A stretch of 64,000 nucleotides of DNA from Bradyrhizobium amphicarpaeae (GCF_002266435.3 NZ_CP029426.2:1270001-1334000); one strand, 5' to 3'. Shown: positions 29,363 through 37,302, counted from the stretch's first letter. Notes: generated by a model not told the origin, from the letters alone. Numbers and translations: made by a program.

Positions 29363-30529
29363 TCAAATCTCCTTCGCCAGACCGAGTTCGTCGAGGATGG
29401 CCTGGTTGTGCTCGCCCACATCCGGCACCGGATCCATCCGCGGCTTGAGGCCCGGAATGGTCAACGCGGGCAGGAAGCTCATCACCGGCCCGCATGGCGA
29501 GCCCACGCTCTGCACGCGGGAGCGCGCGTGGAGTTGCTCATGCGCCAGGAACGCCTCGACCGAATTCAGATGCGCATTGGCGACCCCGGCCTCGTCCAGC
29601 AGCCGCAGCACCGCCTCGCTGGTCATGGTTGCAAAATGCCGCTCGATATGCGCCTGCAACTCGTCGCGGTTCTGCATCCGCAGCGGATTGGTGCGGTAGC
29701 GCAAATCGTCGGCAAGTGCGGCATCGCCGAGCACGATGCGGCACAGCGAGCGCCATTCCCGGTCGTTCTGGATGCCGAAGAAGACGGTCGTGCCGTCGCC
29801 GACCCGGAACGGCCCGTAGGGCGCGATCGTCGCGTGCCTGGCCCCGGTGCGCGGCAGTGGCCGTCCGGTGCTCTGCGTGTAGAAGGCGGGGTAGCTCATC
29901 CAGTCGGTGATGGAGTCGAACAGCGAGGCCTGAAACGCCGTGCCCTTGCCGGTCCGCTCGCGCCGATACAGCGCCATCAAGACGCCGTTGAGGATGTACA
30001 TGCCCGTGGCGATGTCGACCACCGACAGCCCGACCTTGGCCGGCTCCGCCTCGGTGCCGTTGATGGCGAGCACGCCGGCCTCGCATTGGACCAGCAGATC
30101 GTAGGCCTTCTTGTCGCTGTAGGGGCCGCCGGTGCCATAGCCCGACACGTCGCAGGCGATGATGCGCGGGTATTTTCGTAACAGTGATGCGGCATCGAGG
30201 CCGAGACGCTCGGCCGCGCCCGGCGCCAGGTTCTGGATGAACACGTCGGCCTGCGGCAGCAGGGCGTCGATCACCCCGCGGCCGTCCTCGCTCTTGATGT
30301 CGATGGCGAGGCTTTCCTTGGACCGGTTGGTCCAGACGAACTGGCTCGACATGCCGTTCATGACGTGGTCGTAGTCGCGGCAGAAATCGCCTGCGCCCGG
30401 CCGCTCGATCTTGATCACCCGCGCGCCCCAGTCCGCGAGGTGCCGGCTGGCCAGCGGCGCTGCGATCGCCTGCTCGAGCGAGACCACGGTGACGCCCGCC
30501 AGCGGCAGCTCCGCTTCATTCCCTTCCAT
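29363..30529 (-). CDS. CaiB/BaiF family (class III) CoA-transferase
   Basis: 388 residues from ATG 30529, with AAGGGAAG upstream. It transfers CoA between carboxylic acids. Visible: LAGVTVVSLEQAIAAPLASRHLADWGARVIKIERPGAGD, the catalytic aspartate region RSKESLAIDIKSEDGR, IQNLAPGAAERLGL, CDVSGYGTGGPYSDKKAYDLLVQ and the YPAFYTQ region. First gene of a pair with the CoA-ester lyase, suggesting activation then cleavage of a C4-C5 hydroxydicarboxylate such as malate, citramalate or an itaconate-derived acid. No hydratase is adjacent. Confidence 0.88.
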   Translation of the reverse strand: MEGNEAELPLAGVTVVSLEQAIAAPLASRHLADWGARVIKIERPGAGDFCRDYDHVMNGMSSQFVWTNRSKESLAIDIKSEDGRGVIDALLPQADVFIQNLAPGAAERLGLDAASLLRKYPRIIACDVSGYGTGGPYSDKKAYDLLVQCEAGVLAINGTEAEPAKVGLSVVDIATGMYILNGVLMALYRRERTGKGTAFQASLFDSITDWMSYPAFYTQSTGRPLPRTGARHATIAPYGPFRVGDGTTVFFGIQNDREWRSLCRIVLGDAALADDLRYRTNPLRMQNRDELQAHIERHFATMTSEAVLRLLDEAGVANAHLNSVEAFLAHEQLHARSRVQSVGSPCGPVMSFLPALTIPGLKPRMDPVPDVGEHNQAILDELGLAKEI

Positions 30530-30765
30530 GAAATCGCTTCCCTTCGTGCGCTTTTCGACCAGCGCAGGAGACAGGCCGACCACCCCACGCGCATCTTTTT
30601 GATGATGGCATCATGCTCCCGTTTTGCCCGACGAGTCAAATCTGACTTCGCTAAATCCTAAGGTGAAATGCGTAAGGTTTCCCGGGACTTGGCTACTGTG
30701 CATGGGGTTGTTTTCTCGTTTTTGGTTGAGGGCTTCCCGGCTGTCTTCTCCACTCTCCCATCTGT

Positions 30766-30850
30766 CGTCATACCCGGGCTTGTCCCGGGCATCCACGTCC
30801 TCAGTGCTGCGTGGCCAGCGTGGATGGCCGGGACAAGCCCGGCCACGACG
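30766..30850. repeat. Inverted repeat, family A
   Basis: CGTCATACCCGGGCTTGTCC to GGACAAGCCCGGCCACGACG. It lies in the 484-bp gap between the CoA-transferase gene and the small cysteine-containing protein; apart from the repeat and flanking promoter sequence I see nothing in that gap. Confidence 0.82.
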
Positions 30851-31013
30851 TCGCGGAGAGTTCCGCGTCTCGAACGCTCTCCGAACGACTGCGGGTAAGG
30901 TTGCCGCGCCCTGTTGCCGAGACCGCACAGCTTCGACCTTTCGCATCCCCCCTCGTTGCCAACGAACCCCCGTTCACCCACTATTCCCTCCGACTCGACA
31001 TGTGGGGGGATCG

Positions 31014-31358
31014 ATGCCGGCGCTTCGCTTCAAGACATCCTTGGCTGCTGCAACCCTGGGGATGGCCCTGGCCGTGCTGGTCCAGCCCGGTGCCGGCTTC
31101 GCCTACACCCCTGAGGAGCAGCAGGCCTGCTCGCCGGATGCGATGCGGTTGTGCAGCGAGTTCGTTCCGAACGTCGATGCCATCACCGCCTGCATGATCA
31201 AGAAGAAGGCGCAGCTGTCGCCGCAATGCGCGGTGTTCTTCCGCCGCGGACCCGAGCCGGGCGAGGCCCGCGCCGGCAAGCCGACCAACATCGCGCCCAA
31301 AACCGCGAAGAAGAGCACCAAGCCGGCGGCCAAGAAGAAAAAGACCACCGACGGCTGA
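31014..31358 (+). CDS. Small exported cysteine-rich-repeat protein
   Basis: 114 residues with a signal peptide (MPALRFKTSLAAATLGMALA, cut near GFA). The mature core reads YTPEEQQACSPDAMRLCSEF then a segment with two further Cys, a spacing (ACxxDAxRLC...ITACMxxKKxQLSPQC) like the GLG1-type cysteine-rich repeat. The tail is strongly basic (repeats of KK/PAAKKKK). GGGGGGA precedes ATG 31014. Probably periplasmic with two disulfides; function unknown. Confidence 0.75.
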   Translation: MPALRFKTSLAAATLGMALAVLVQPGAGFAYTPEEQQACSPDAMRLCSEFVPNVDAITACMIKKKAQLSPQCAVFFRRGPEPGEARAGKPTNIAPKTAKKSTKPAAKKKKTTDG

Positions 31359-31742
31359 GCGCGGGACACAAGCGTTCCCTGTCCGAAACCTTCGTCATGT
31401 CCGGCCATCAGCTCCGCGCCAGCCCGCGGACTCCTTTTGTTCGCGCTGGCCGTGCGGATGCCTGCGGCAATTACCAGCGTGCGATCGAAAAGGTGCGGAT
31501 GAGAGTTTGCGCGGGAGGGTTGCATCCCGATTCGACTCGCAGGGCTGCTCAAAAAACGCACAGATGCGTGCGCGCACGGCGTTTCATTGCAGTCGGCATC
31601 TCGTCCTGCGACGCAGTGTGACTCAAAAGCCAACACGCCTTGTTATTTCGTGGCTGTAACGCAACTCACGATAAATTTTTCTTTCACGAATCAGCGCGGT
31701 GATTCATTTTCGCGGTCTGGGGTCAATCTGGAGGCCGAAGGT
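31359..31742. other. 384-bp intergenic region without a recognised gene
   Basis: The first half is GC-rich with no clear repeat; from about 31620 it becomes AT-rich (TAAATTTTTCTTTCACG region) and probably holds the promoter of the ParA-type gene. No tRNA, terminator or supported small ORF was found. Confidence 0.4.
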
Positions 31743-32420
31743 ATGAACGTCATTGTTTTCGCATCGCGTAAAGGCGGCTCGGGCAAGAGTACCCTCGCCG
31801 CACATCTTGCCGCACAGATCAAGGCGAGCAAGCAGGTCATGCTTGTGGACGCAGACCCGCAGGGCTCGCTGACACTGTGGCACAAGCTGCGCGGCACCAA
31901 CGAACCGCCGATCAAGGCGGCCGTGAACTCCGTCAGCGGCATCGTCTCCGCTGCCAAGCGCGACGGTTATGAGTGGGTGTTGATCGACACGCCGCCGAAC
32001 CTCTCGGCCGTCGTCGACGACGCGATCAAGAACGCGACGATGGTGGTCATTCCGGCGCGTCCCGGCGTGTTCGACGTCAACGCGGTGCAGGAAACCATCC
32101 AGATGTGCCGCGCCGCGCGCAAGCCCTACGCGGTCGTGCTCAACGGTGCGCCGGCGCGCCGCGACGAGTCCGAAAGCCCGATCGTCACCATCGCCCGCGA
32201 AGCGCTGGCGAAGTTCCGCGCTCCGGTGTGGGGCGGCCAGATCACCAACCGTTCGGATCTGCTGATGGCGCTGAGCCACGGCGAAGGCGCGCGGGAATAT
32301 CAGGCCGAGAGCCGTGCGGCTCAGGAAATCGCAAGGCTGTGGGCGGCGATCGAGCGTTCAGTCAAGGCCATTCGCGGCACGGCGTCGGCGTCCGGCGCAA
32401 TGCACAAACAGGCTGCTTAA
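31743..32420 (+). CDS. Orphan ParA/MinD-type ATPase
   Basis: 225-residue deviant Walker ATPase. ATG 31743 follows GGAGG by about nine bases; the longer frame from 31587 is not supported. The deviant Walker A motif SRKGGSGKST includes the signature lysine, VMLVDADPQGSLTLW is the switch region and EWVLIDTPPNLS is Walker B. No ParB, MinC or plasmid gene is near, so it is an orphan, possibly positioning a protein cargo such as a chemotaxis or storage complex. A strong terminator follows. Confidence 0.87.
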   Translation: MNVIVFASRKGGSGKSTLAAHLAAQIKASKQVMLVDADPQGSLTLWHKLRGTNEPPIKAAVNSVSGIVSAAKRDGYEWVLIDTPPNLSAVVDDAIKNATMVVIPARPGVFDVNAVQETIQMCRAARKPYAVVLNGAPARRDESESPIVTIAREALAKFRAPVWGGQITNRSDLLMALSHGEGAREYQAESRAAQEIARLWAAIERSVKAIRGTASASGAMHKQAA

Positions 32421-32444
32421 TTTCATTATTCATTTCCCCGGACG

Positions 32445-32473
32445 AAAACGCGCGGTGACTGTCCGCGCGTTTT
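32445..32473 (+). terminator. Intrinsic terminator after the ParA-type gene
   Basis: AAAACGCGCGG, seven-base loop, complementary arm CCGCGCGTTTT. It is symmetric in A and T tracts, so it can serve both strands; on the minus strand it would end the small membrane protein gene at 32498. Confidence 0.85.
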
Positions 32474-32497
32474 GCGTTTTCGGGATCCGCTGAAGGG

Positions 32498-32644
32498 CTA
32501 CGCCACCATCAGCATGTAGAACACGATGACCGGCGACAGCGTCAGGATCACCGACCAGATGCCGACGGCCCAGAGAATGTCCTCGGTGGTAAAGCTCTGC
32601 TGACCGGCGTCGTAATGCGACGCCATTTCATTATGGCTATTCAC
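32498..32644 (-). CDS. Small single-pass membrane protein
   Basis: 48 residues from GTG 32644 with GGGGGG seven bases upstream (ATG 32626 would give 42 residues). A polar N-terminus (HYDAGQQSFTTEDIL) precedes one membrane helix containing IWSVILTLSPVIVFYMLM. The W-x-V-x-L-x-L-x-P-V pattern also occurs in the next small protein (32775..32921), suggesting a shared family. Function unknown. Confidence 0.55.
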   Translation of the reverse strand: MNSHNEMASHYDAGQQSFTTEDILWAVGIWSVILTLSPVIVFYMLMVA

Positions 32645-32774
32645 AAATGCCCCCCGCGATTTCTTCGCTTGGGCGTGACCATAGACCGGATGTTTTAAGA
32701 TTCCGGCGGGCAACCCCGCTCGCATTTTGAGCGCATTTGTGATCCCGGTTTAACCATCCGCGCGAGTCGCCGTC

Positions 32775-32921
32775 TCAGGCGAGCCAGACCCGAAGCAGCA
32801 GCACCGGCATCAGGCCGAGCATCACGGCCCAGAACCCGAACGACGATACGACGAGAATTCCCTGCAAAAGATCGGCCGGCGCGAATTGCTGCGCGGCCGT
32901 AGGCCGGTTGCGATGCCCCAT
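32775..32921 (-). CDS. Small single-pass membrane protein
   Basis: 48 residues, MGHRNRPTAAQQFAPADLLQ then one membrane helix with FWAVMLGLMPVLLL and a short tail. ATG 32921 is preferred over ATG 32927 because AGGGGG is at a suitable distance. The helix resembles that of the protein at 32498..32644 (W-[AS]-V-[MI]-L-x-L-x-P-V), and both have QQ before the helix. Likely paralogues. Function unknown. Confidence 0.58.
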   Translation of the reverse strand: MGHRNRPTAAQQFAPADLLQGILVVSSFGFWAVMLGLMPVLLLRVWLA

Positions 32922-33059
32922 GGTCATTCCCCCTGTGAAAAGTCCTTGAGCAAATGATAGGCGCGATTGCGTAAACGAGGCGTGGATAGGGAATGCGGCG
33001 GGTGCGAAGGCCATTGAGGTGATGTTAATCACAACGCAAATCGTGCCATTCCCACGGGC

Positions 33060-33099
33060 GTCATTCCGGGTTCGCGACTTCGTCGCGCCCCGGAATGAC
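33060..33099. repeat. Short palindrome, family D (GTCATTCCGGG...CCCCGGAATGAC type)
   Basis: GTCATTCCGGG, a central GCGACTTCGTCGC hairpin and CCCCGGAATGAC. A longer copy of the same family is at 60918..61019. Confidence 0.8.
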
Positions 33100-33124
33100 A
33101 TGCGGTTGACGTGAAGAGCGTCAG

Positions 33125-34033
33125 CTACGCCGCAACCTTGGTCCGCCGCTCGATCTCGCGATCGATCGCGGCGGCGAGCTCGCTGCTCACTTCCACCATC
33201 GGCAGGCGCACCTCGGGGCTGTCGATCAGGCCGCATCGCCACAGCCAGTACTTCGCCGGCGCCGGGCTCGGTTCGGCGAACAGCAGCCGCGTCAGATCGG
33301 CGACCTCATGCCAGCGCGCCAGCGCCGCGTCGTGGTTGCCGCGCTTCGTTTCCGCATACACCGCCGCAAACGTCGCCGTCTCGACATGGGCGGACAGCAC
33401 GATGCCGCCGTCGGCGCCGTCGACGAGCGCCTCGAAATAATTGGCGTCCTCGCCGGTGAGCACGCGAAATTCCTTCGGCCGGTCGCGCAACAGCGCGATC
33501 GATTGCTCGCGGCTCGCGCCGCAATCCTTCATGCCGACGATGTTCGGATGCTCGGCCAGACGCAGAATGGTCTGGTTGGTGATGTTCACCGAGGTGCGAT
33601 AGGGGATGTTGTAGAGCGCGAGCGGCCATGCCGCGTGATCGGCAAGCGTCTCGAAATGCGCCAGCAATCCGCGCTGCGAGGGCCGCACATAATAGGGGCT
33701 TGCGATCAGATAGCCGTCGATCGGCCAGTCTGCGGTCTCGTCGAGACGGTCCTTCAGCCGCGACGTGTCCGCGCCCGACAGTCCGAGGCAGATCGGCAAG
33801 GTGCGCCGGCCCGCCGCCATCTCATCACGCACGATGGCGACGAGACGTTCGAGCTCGGCGTCGCGCAACGTCATGCCTTCGCCGGAGGTCGCCCCCAGGA
33901 TGAGGCCGTCGATGCCTTGCGTGCTGTAATGCCGCGTCAGCCGCCGCAGCGATCGCTCGTCGAGCGCGCCACCCTGAAATGGCGTCACCAGCGGCAGCCA
34001 CAGCCCGTGCAAATGATCTTCAAGTCCGGTCAT
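33125..34033 (-). CDS. DapA-family aldolase / dihydrodipicolinate synthase-like
   Basis: 302-residue Schiff-base TIM barrel. ATG 34033 follows GGAGATGG. It has GLWLPLVTPFQGG, LGATSGEGMTL in place of the usual GTTGE-type loop, SPYYVRPSQ with the relay tyrosine, the catalytic YNIPYRTSVN and Lys in NIVGMKDCG. The changed GATSGEG loop means true DapA activity (lysine and diaminopimelate synthesis) is possible but another pyruvate-dependent aldolase activity is equally likely. A terminator and short leader ORF lie directly upstream on the same strand. Confidence 0.85.
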   Translation of the reverse strand: MTGLEDHLHGLWLPLVTPFQGGALDERSLRRLTRHYSTQGIDGLILGATSGEGMTLRDAELERLVAIVRDEMAAGRRTLPICLGLSGADTSRLKDRLDETADWPIDGYLIASPYYVRPSQRGLLAHFETLADHAAWPLALYNIPYRTSVNITNQTILRLAEHPNIVGMKDCGASREQSIALLRDRPKEFRVLTGEDANYFEALVDGADGGIVLSAHVETATFAAVYAETKRGNHDAALARWHEVADLTRLLFAEPSPAPAKYWLWRCGLIDSPEVRLPMVEVSSELAAAIDREIERRTKVAA

Positions 34034-34076
34034 GTTTCCATCTCCTTCTCGGGAAACCTGAGACGGAGGGCACATG

Positions 34077-34105
34077 AAAAAACCCCGTCCAGGCGGCGGG
34101 GTTTT
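34077..34105 (-). terminator. Intrinsic terminator upstream of the DapA-like gene
   Basis: Read on the minus strand: AAAACCCCG, nine-base loop, CGGGGTTTT with a run of six T. It ends about 45 bp before the ATG of the DapA-like gene, on the same strand, so it either ends a short upstream RNA or acts as a leader terminator. Confidence 0.85.
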
Positions 34106-34222
34106 CGGGATTGCAGCGATGACGAAGTCGGTCTAGCGCGCGCAAAATTCCGAGGTCCCCGGATGGGGGCCTTTTTTCGAGGCGATCGCCTTCGACGAGA
34201 TTGCGCACGACTTCGTGATCAT
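34077..34222 (-). ncRNA. Candidate short RNA / leader transcript with a leaderless ORF
   Basis: On the minus strand TTGACA (34257..34252), 17 bases, CATCAT (34234..34229) resembles a housekeeping promoter. The predicted first base coincides with ATG 34222 of a 29-codon ORF ending at 34133 (MITKSCAISSKAIASKKG, then a nine-residue tail ending CAR). The transcript would contain a near-palindrome (TCGAAGGCGATCGCCTCGA) and a CCCC/GGGG hairpin, and would stop at the terminator 34105..34077, about 145 nt long. It could be a free small RNA, a leaderless peptide mRNA, or the attenuated leader of the DapA-like gene. Purely predicted. Confidence 0.35.
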
Positions 34223-34288
34223 TTGCAAATGATGCGGGGTATGCCTGGAACTGTCAATACACGCGGAGGGCGAAGGTCGATTTGGACG

Positions 34289-34318
34289 AAAAAAAGCCGG
34301 GCCCAGAGAGCCCGGCTT
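34289..34318 (-). terminator. Intrinsic terminator, probably of the lsrB transcript
   Basis: Minus strand: AAGCCGGGC, seven-base loop, GCCCGGCTT and seven T. It lies 174 bp after the lsrB stop and is the first terminator for the trxB-lsrB transcript. Confidence 0.85.
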
Positions 34319-34491
34319 AAGGTATTGGCCACGTGAGGCCGACACAATCACCTTCCAAGAGGGATTACTGAACTCCCGCGCCACTGGAGGAGGGGGACAA
34401 ATGCGCAACGCGAAGGCTCAGCGTGCAAACAGTATGAGCTTGACGAGCGGCCCGCAGCAACAGCCGAGGCCGCATGTCAGTCATGCGGAAA

Positions 34492-35415
34492 TCAGGACGG
34501 CCAGCGCTGCGCTTTGCTGACGACGAAGTCGCGGAACACCTGCACGCGCGCGACCGTCTTCAATTCCTCGGGATAGACGAAATACGTATCGAGCTGGATC
34601 GAATCGGACTCGCCGAACAGCTGCACGAGTTTGCTCTGTTCCTCGACGAGGTAGTCGGGCAGCGCCGCGATGCCGAGGCCCTGCTGACAGGCGCGGACCA
34701 GGCCGAGGATGTTGTTGACCCTGAAATAGGCTTCGCGCGGACCCGAGCCGTTGCGGCCCGCTTCGACCAGCCAGTTACGGTTCTGCAGATGCGGTGCGAA
34801 GTTGCCGTCCGAAAGCGTGATGATGCGATGGGAGTCGAGCTCTTCCAGCGTGCGGGGCGTGCCGAAGCGCTTGATGTATTCCGGAGAGCAATAGGCGTGG
34901 AAGCCCATCGCGAACAGCTTGCGCTGGATGAGATCCGGCTGCGTCGGCTTGCGGGTGCGGATCGCGACGTCGGCCTCGCGCATCGACAGGTCGAGCTCCT
35001 CGTCGGTGACGATCAGCGAGATCCGGATCTCCGGATAGAGCGCGGTGAACTCGCCGAGCCGCGGGATCAGCCAATTGATGCCGACGCCGGGCGTGGTGGT
35101 GATCTTGAGGTCGCCGCTCGGCCGCTCGCGGCTGTCGGTCAGCTTGGCGCGCGCCGCCTGGAGCTGCATGAACACGTCATGCGCGGTGCGGAACAAGAGG
35201 TCGCCCTGCTCGGTGAGGATCAGGCCGCGGGCATGGCGGTGGAACAGCGAGACCGAAAGCTCCTGCTCCAGCGCCGAGACCTGGCGCGACACCGCCGATT
35301 GCGACAGGCCGAGTTGCTCGCCCGCATGCGTGAAGCTGCCAGCTTCCGCCGCTGCGTGAAACACCTTCAGCTTGTCCCAGTCCATATCCGTAAATCCGTC
35401 GCGTGTTCGAGGCAT
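34492..35415 (-). CDS. lsrB: LysR-type regulator, LsrB/VtlR type
   Basis: 307 residues from ATG 35415; the family start MDWDKLKVFHAAAEAG corresponds to ATG 35385 (297 residues), and neither site has a strong Shine-Dalgarno. The N-terminal winged helix has SFTHAGEQLGLSQSAVSRQV; the rest is the periplasmic-binding-like effector domain. The N-terminal sequence and the position five bases after trxB match LsrB of Sinorhizobium and VtlR of Brucella/Agrobacterium, redox-linked regulators of LPS and small-RNA genes. Cysteines sit near 166 and 233 (counting from MDWDKL). Cotranscribed with trxB. Confidence 0.86.
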   Translation of the reverse strand: MPRTRDGFTDMDWDKLKVFHAAAEAGSFTHAGEQLGLSQSAVSRQVSALEQELSVSLFHRHARGLILTEQGDLLFRTAHDVFMQLQAARAKLTDSRERPSGDLKITTTPGVGINWLIPRLGEFTALYPEIRISLIVTDEELDLSMREADVAIRTRKPTQPDLIQRKLFAMGFHAYCSPEYIKRFGTPRTLEELDSHRIITLSDGNFAPHLQNRNWLVEAGRNGSGPREAYFRVNNILGLVRACQQGLGIAALPDYLVEEQSKLVQLFGESDSIQLDTYFVYPEELKTVARVQVFRDFVVSKAQRWPS

Positions 35416-35420
35416 GATCT

Positions 35421-36386
35421 TTATTCCGCTGCCGCGCGCTCGCTGGCGCGCAGGGCCAAGAAACGTTCGGCTTCGAGCGCTGCCATGCAGCCGAGGCCGG
35501 CGGCCGTGACGGCCTGGCGATAGGTTTCATCGGCCACGTCGCCGGCGGCGAACAGGCCGGGCACCGAGGTGGCGGTCGAGTTCGGGGCGACCTCGACATA
35601 GCCCGACGGTTTGAGCTTGATCTGGTCTTTCACGAGCTCGGTCGCCGGTGCGTGGCCGATGGCGATGAAGACGCCGTCGGTCTTCACGTCCGTCAGCGCG
35701 CCGGTCTTGACGTTCTTGAGGCGGACATGGGTGACCTTGTTGGGGTTCTCGGTGCCGCAAATCTCGTCGACGGCGCTGTCCCAGATCACCCGGATCTTCG
35801 GGTGCTTGAACAGACGCTCCTGCAGGATGCGCTCGGCCCGGAAGTGATCGCGGCGATGCACGATGGTGACCTTTGAAGCGTGGTTGGTGAGGTACAGGGC
35901 TTCCTCGACCGCGGTATTGCCGCCGCCGACCACCACGACCTCCTTGTTGCGGTAGAAGAAGCCGTCGCAGGTGGCGCAGGCCGACACGCCGCCGCCCTGG
36001 AATTTGACTTCGGACGGCAACCCGAGCCAGCGTGCCTGCGCGCCCGTGGCGAGGATCACCACGTCGGCGAGATAGACGTCGCCGCTGTCGCAGGTGAGGC
36101 GGAACGGCCGCTGCGAGGTGTCGAGCTTGATCACCAGGTCGGAGACGATCCTGGTGCCGACATGCACCGCCTGCTTTTCCATCTGCTCCATCAGCCAGGG
36201 GCCCTGGATCACGTCGGCGAAGCCCGGATAGTTCTCGACGTCGGTGGTGATGGTGAGCTGGCCGCCCGGCTGGATACCCTGGATCAGGATCGGCTCGAGC
36301 ATCGCCCGCGCGGCGTAGATCGCCGCCGTGTAGCCGGCGGGGCCGGAGCCGATAATGACGACCTTTGCATGAACAGGAGCGGACAT
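35421..36386 (-). CDS. trxB: Thioredoxin-disulfide reductase
   Basis: FAD/NADPH enzyme reducing thioredoxin, cytoplasmic. 321 residues. FAD-binding GSGPAGYTAAIYAARA, the redox-active CATC at 137-140, NADPH-binding VVGGGNTAVEEALYL with HRRDHFRAE, and the C-terminal FAD loop GLFAAGDVADETYRQAVTAAGLGC are all intact. lsrB follows after five bases, forming a redox operon. lrp is divergent across a 266-bp intergenic region. Confidence 0.97.
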   Translation of the reverse strand: MSAPVHAKVVIIGSGPAGYTAAIYAARAMLEPILIQGIQPGGQLTITTDVENYPGFADVIQGPWLMEQMEKQAVHVGTRIVSDLVIKLDTSQRPFRLTCDSGDVYLADVVILATGAQARWLGLPSEVKFQGGGVSACATCDGFFYRNKEVVVVGGGNTAVEEALYLTNHASKVTIVHRRDHFRAERILQERLFKHPKIRVIWDSAVDEICGTENPNKVTHVRLKNVKTGALTDVKTDGVFIAIGHAPATELVKDQIKLKPSGYVEVAPNSTATSVPGLFAAGDVADETYRQAVTAAGLGCMAALEAERFLALRASERAAAE

Positions 36387-36560
36387 TCGACGGGCGCCTT
36401 TGCACGGGGGACTTGCAGCGCGGGCGCGGAACGTGCCGGGAGGCCTCGCGGAGGCGCTGAAATATCAGAGCTAATCTAAGCCTTCTGGTGAGCTATGCAA
36501 GAATTGCATTGCCTGGCGGCGGATTTTTCCAACAGGGAACAAAAGTCGATTGCGGTGCAC

Positions 36561-36577
36561 GCGCAATAAAATTGCGC
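36561..36577. promoter_or_regulatory. Perfect inverted repeat between trxB and lrp
   Basis: GCGCAAT-AAA-ATTGCGC, 76 bp before the lrp GTG. Its symmetry and AT-rich centre fit a winged-helix regulator site; Lrp autoregulation is the simplest guess. Confidence 0.45.
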
Positions 36578-36652
36578 TATTCGTGCGGACTGGCTATGAG
36601 GATTGCGAGAAACCAACCCAATACCGGCGCAAAGGCCAGGAGTTCCAATCAC

Positions 36653-37132
36653 GTGTCGCGGAACCTAGACGAGATCGACCTGAAAATTCTCACCGAGATC
36701 CAGGCCGACGGTCGAATCACGAATGTCGAACTGGCCAAGCGGGTCGGCATCTCGCCGCCGCCCTGCCTGCGCCGGGTCCGGGCGCTGGAGGAGGAGGGCT
36801 ACATTCACGGCTATCGCGGCCTGCTGGATGCCCGCAAGCTCGGCTTCGACGTCACCGTGTTCGCCGCCGTGCACCTGTCCAGCCAGGCCGAGGCGGATTT
36901 GCGCGCCTTCGAGGAGTTCGTCCGCGCCGAGCCCCTGGTGCGGGAATGCTGGATGCTGTCGGGCGAGGTCGATTTCATCCTTAAATGCGTCGCCCCCGAC
37001 ATGGCGACCTTCCAGGATTTCGTCACCCATCTGACTGCGGCGCCGCACGTGCGGAATGTGCGGACGTCTCTGGTGCTGCACAATTCGAAGTACGAGGCAG
37101 CCGTGCCGCTGGATGTGAAGGGGCGGAGGTAG
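36653..37132 (+). CDS. lrp: Lrp/AsnC family transcriptional regulator
   Basis: 159 residues starting at GTG 36653 (VSRNLDEIDLKILTEIQADG), preceded by AGGAG; an upstream ATG at 36596 would add an unconserved tail. HTH: TNVELAKRVGISPPPCLRRV. The C-terminal RAM domain includes VTVFAAVHLSSQ, ECWMLSGEVDFILKCVAPDM and HVRNVRTSLVL. This is the Lrp that sits next to trxB-lsrB in Rhizobiales. Likely an amino-acid-responsive regulator. Confidence 0.9.
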   Translation: MSRNLDEIDLKILTEIQADGRITNVELAKRVGISPPPCLRRVRALEEEGYIHGYRGLLDARKLGFDVTVFAAVHLSSQAEADLRAFEEFVRAEPLVRECWMLSGEVDFILKCVAPDMATFQDFVTHLTAAPHVRNVRTSLVLHNSKYEAAVPLDVKGRR

Positions 37133-37156
37133 GGCGCCAGCCCGGCCTGTCTATTC

Positions 37157-37302
37157 CGTCATCCTGAGGCGCGAGTGATGGGGCGCGGAACGCCCCATCG
37201 GGAGCCTCGAGGGATGCACGGCCCGCGTCCATCCGCGTGTGGCAACAGCTGGGCCGTCGCCCTTCGAGGCTCGCCGAAGAGGCGAGCACCTCAGGGTGAC
37301 GG
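37157..37302. repeat. Long palindrome, family C
   Basis: Outer arms CGTCATCCTGAGG and CCTCAGGGTGACGG, inner hairpins GGGGCGCGGAACGCCCC and CGAGGCTCGCCGAAGAGGCG, and GGGATGCACGGCCC/GGGCCGTCGCCCTTCG arms. It fills much of the gap between convergent lrp and greA. Confidence 0.8.
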
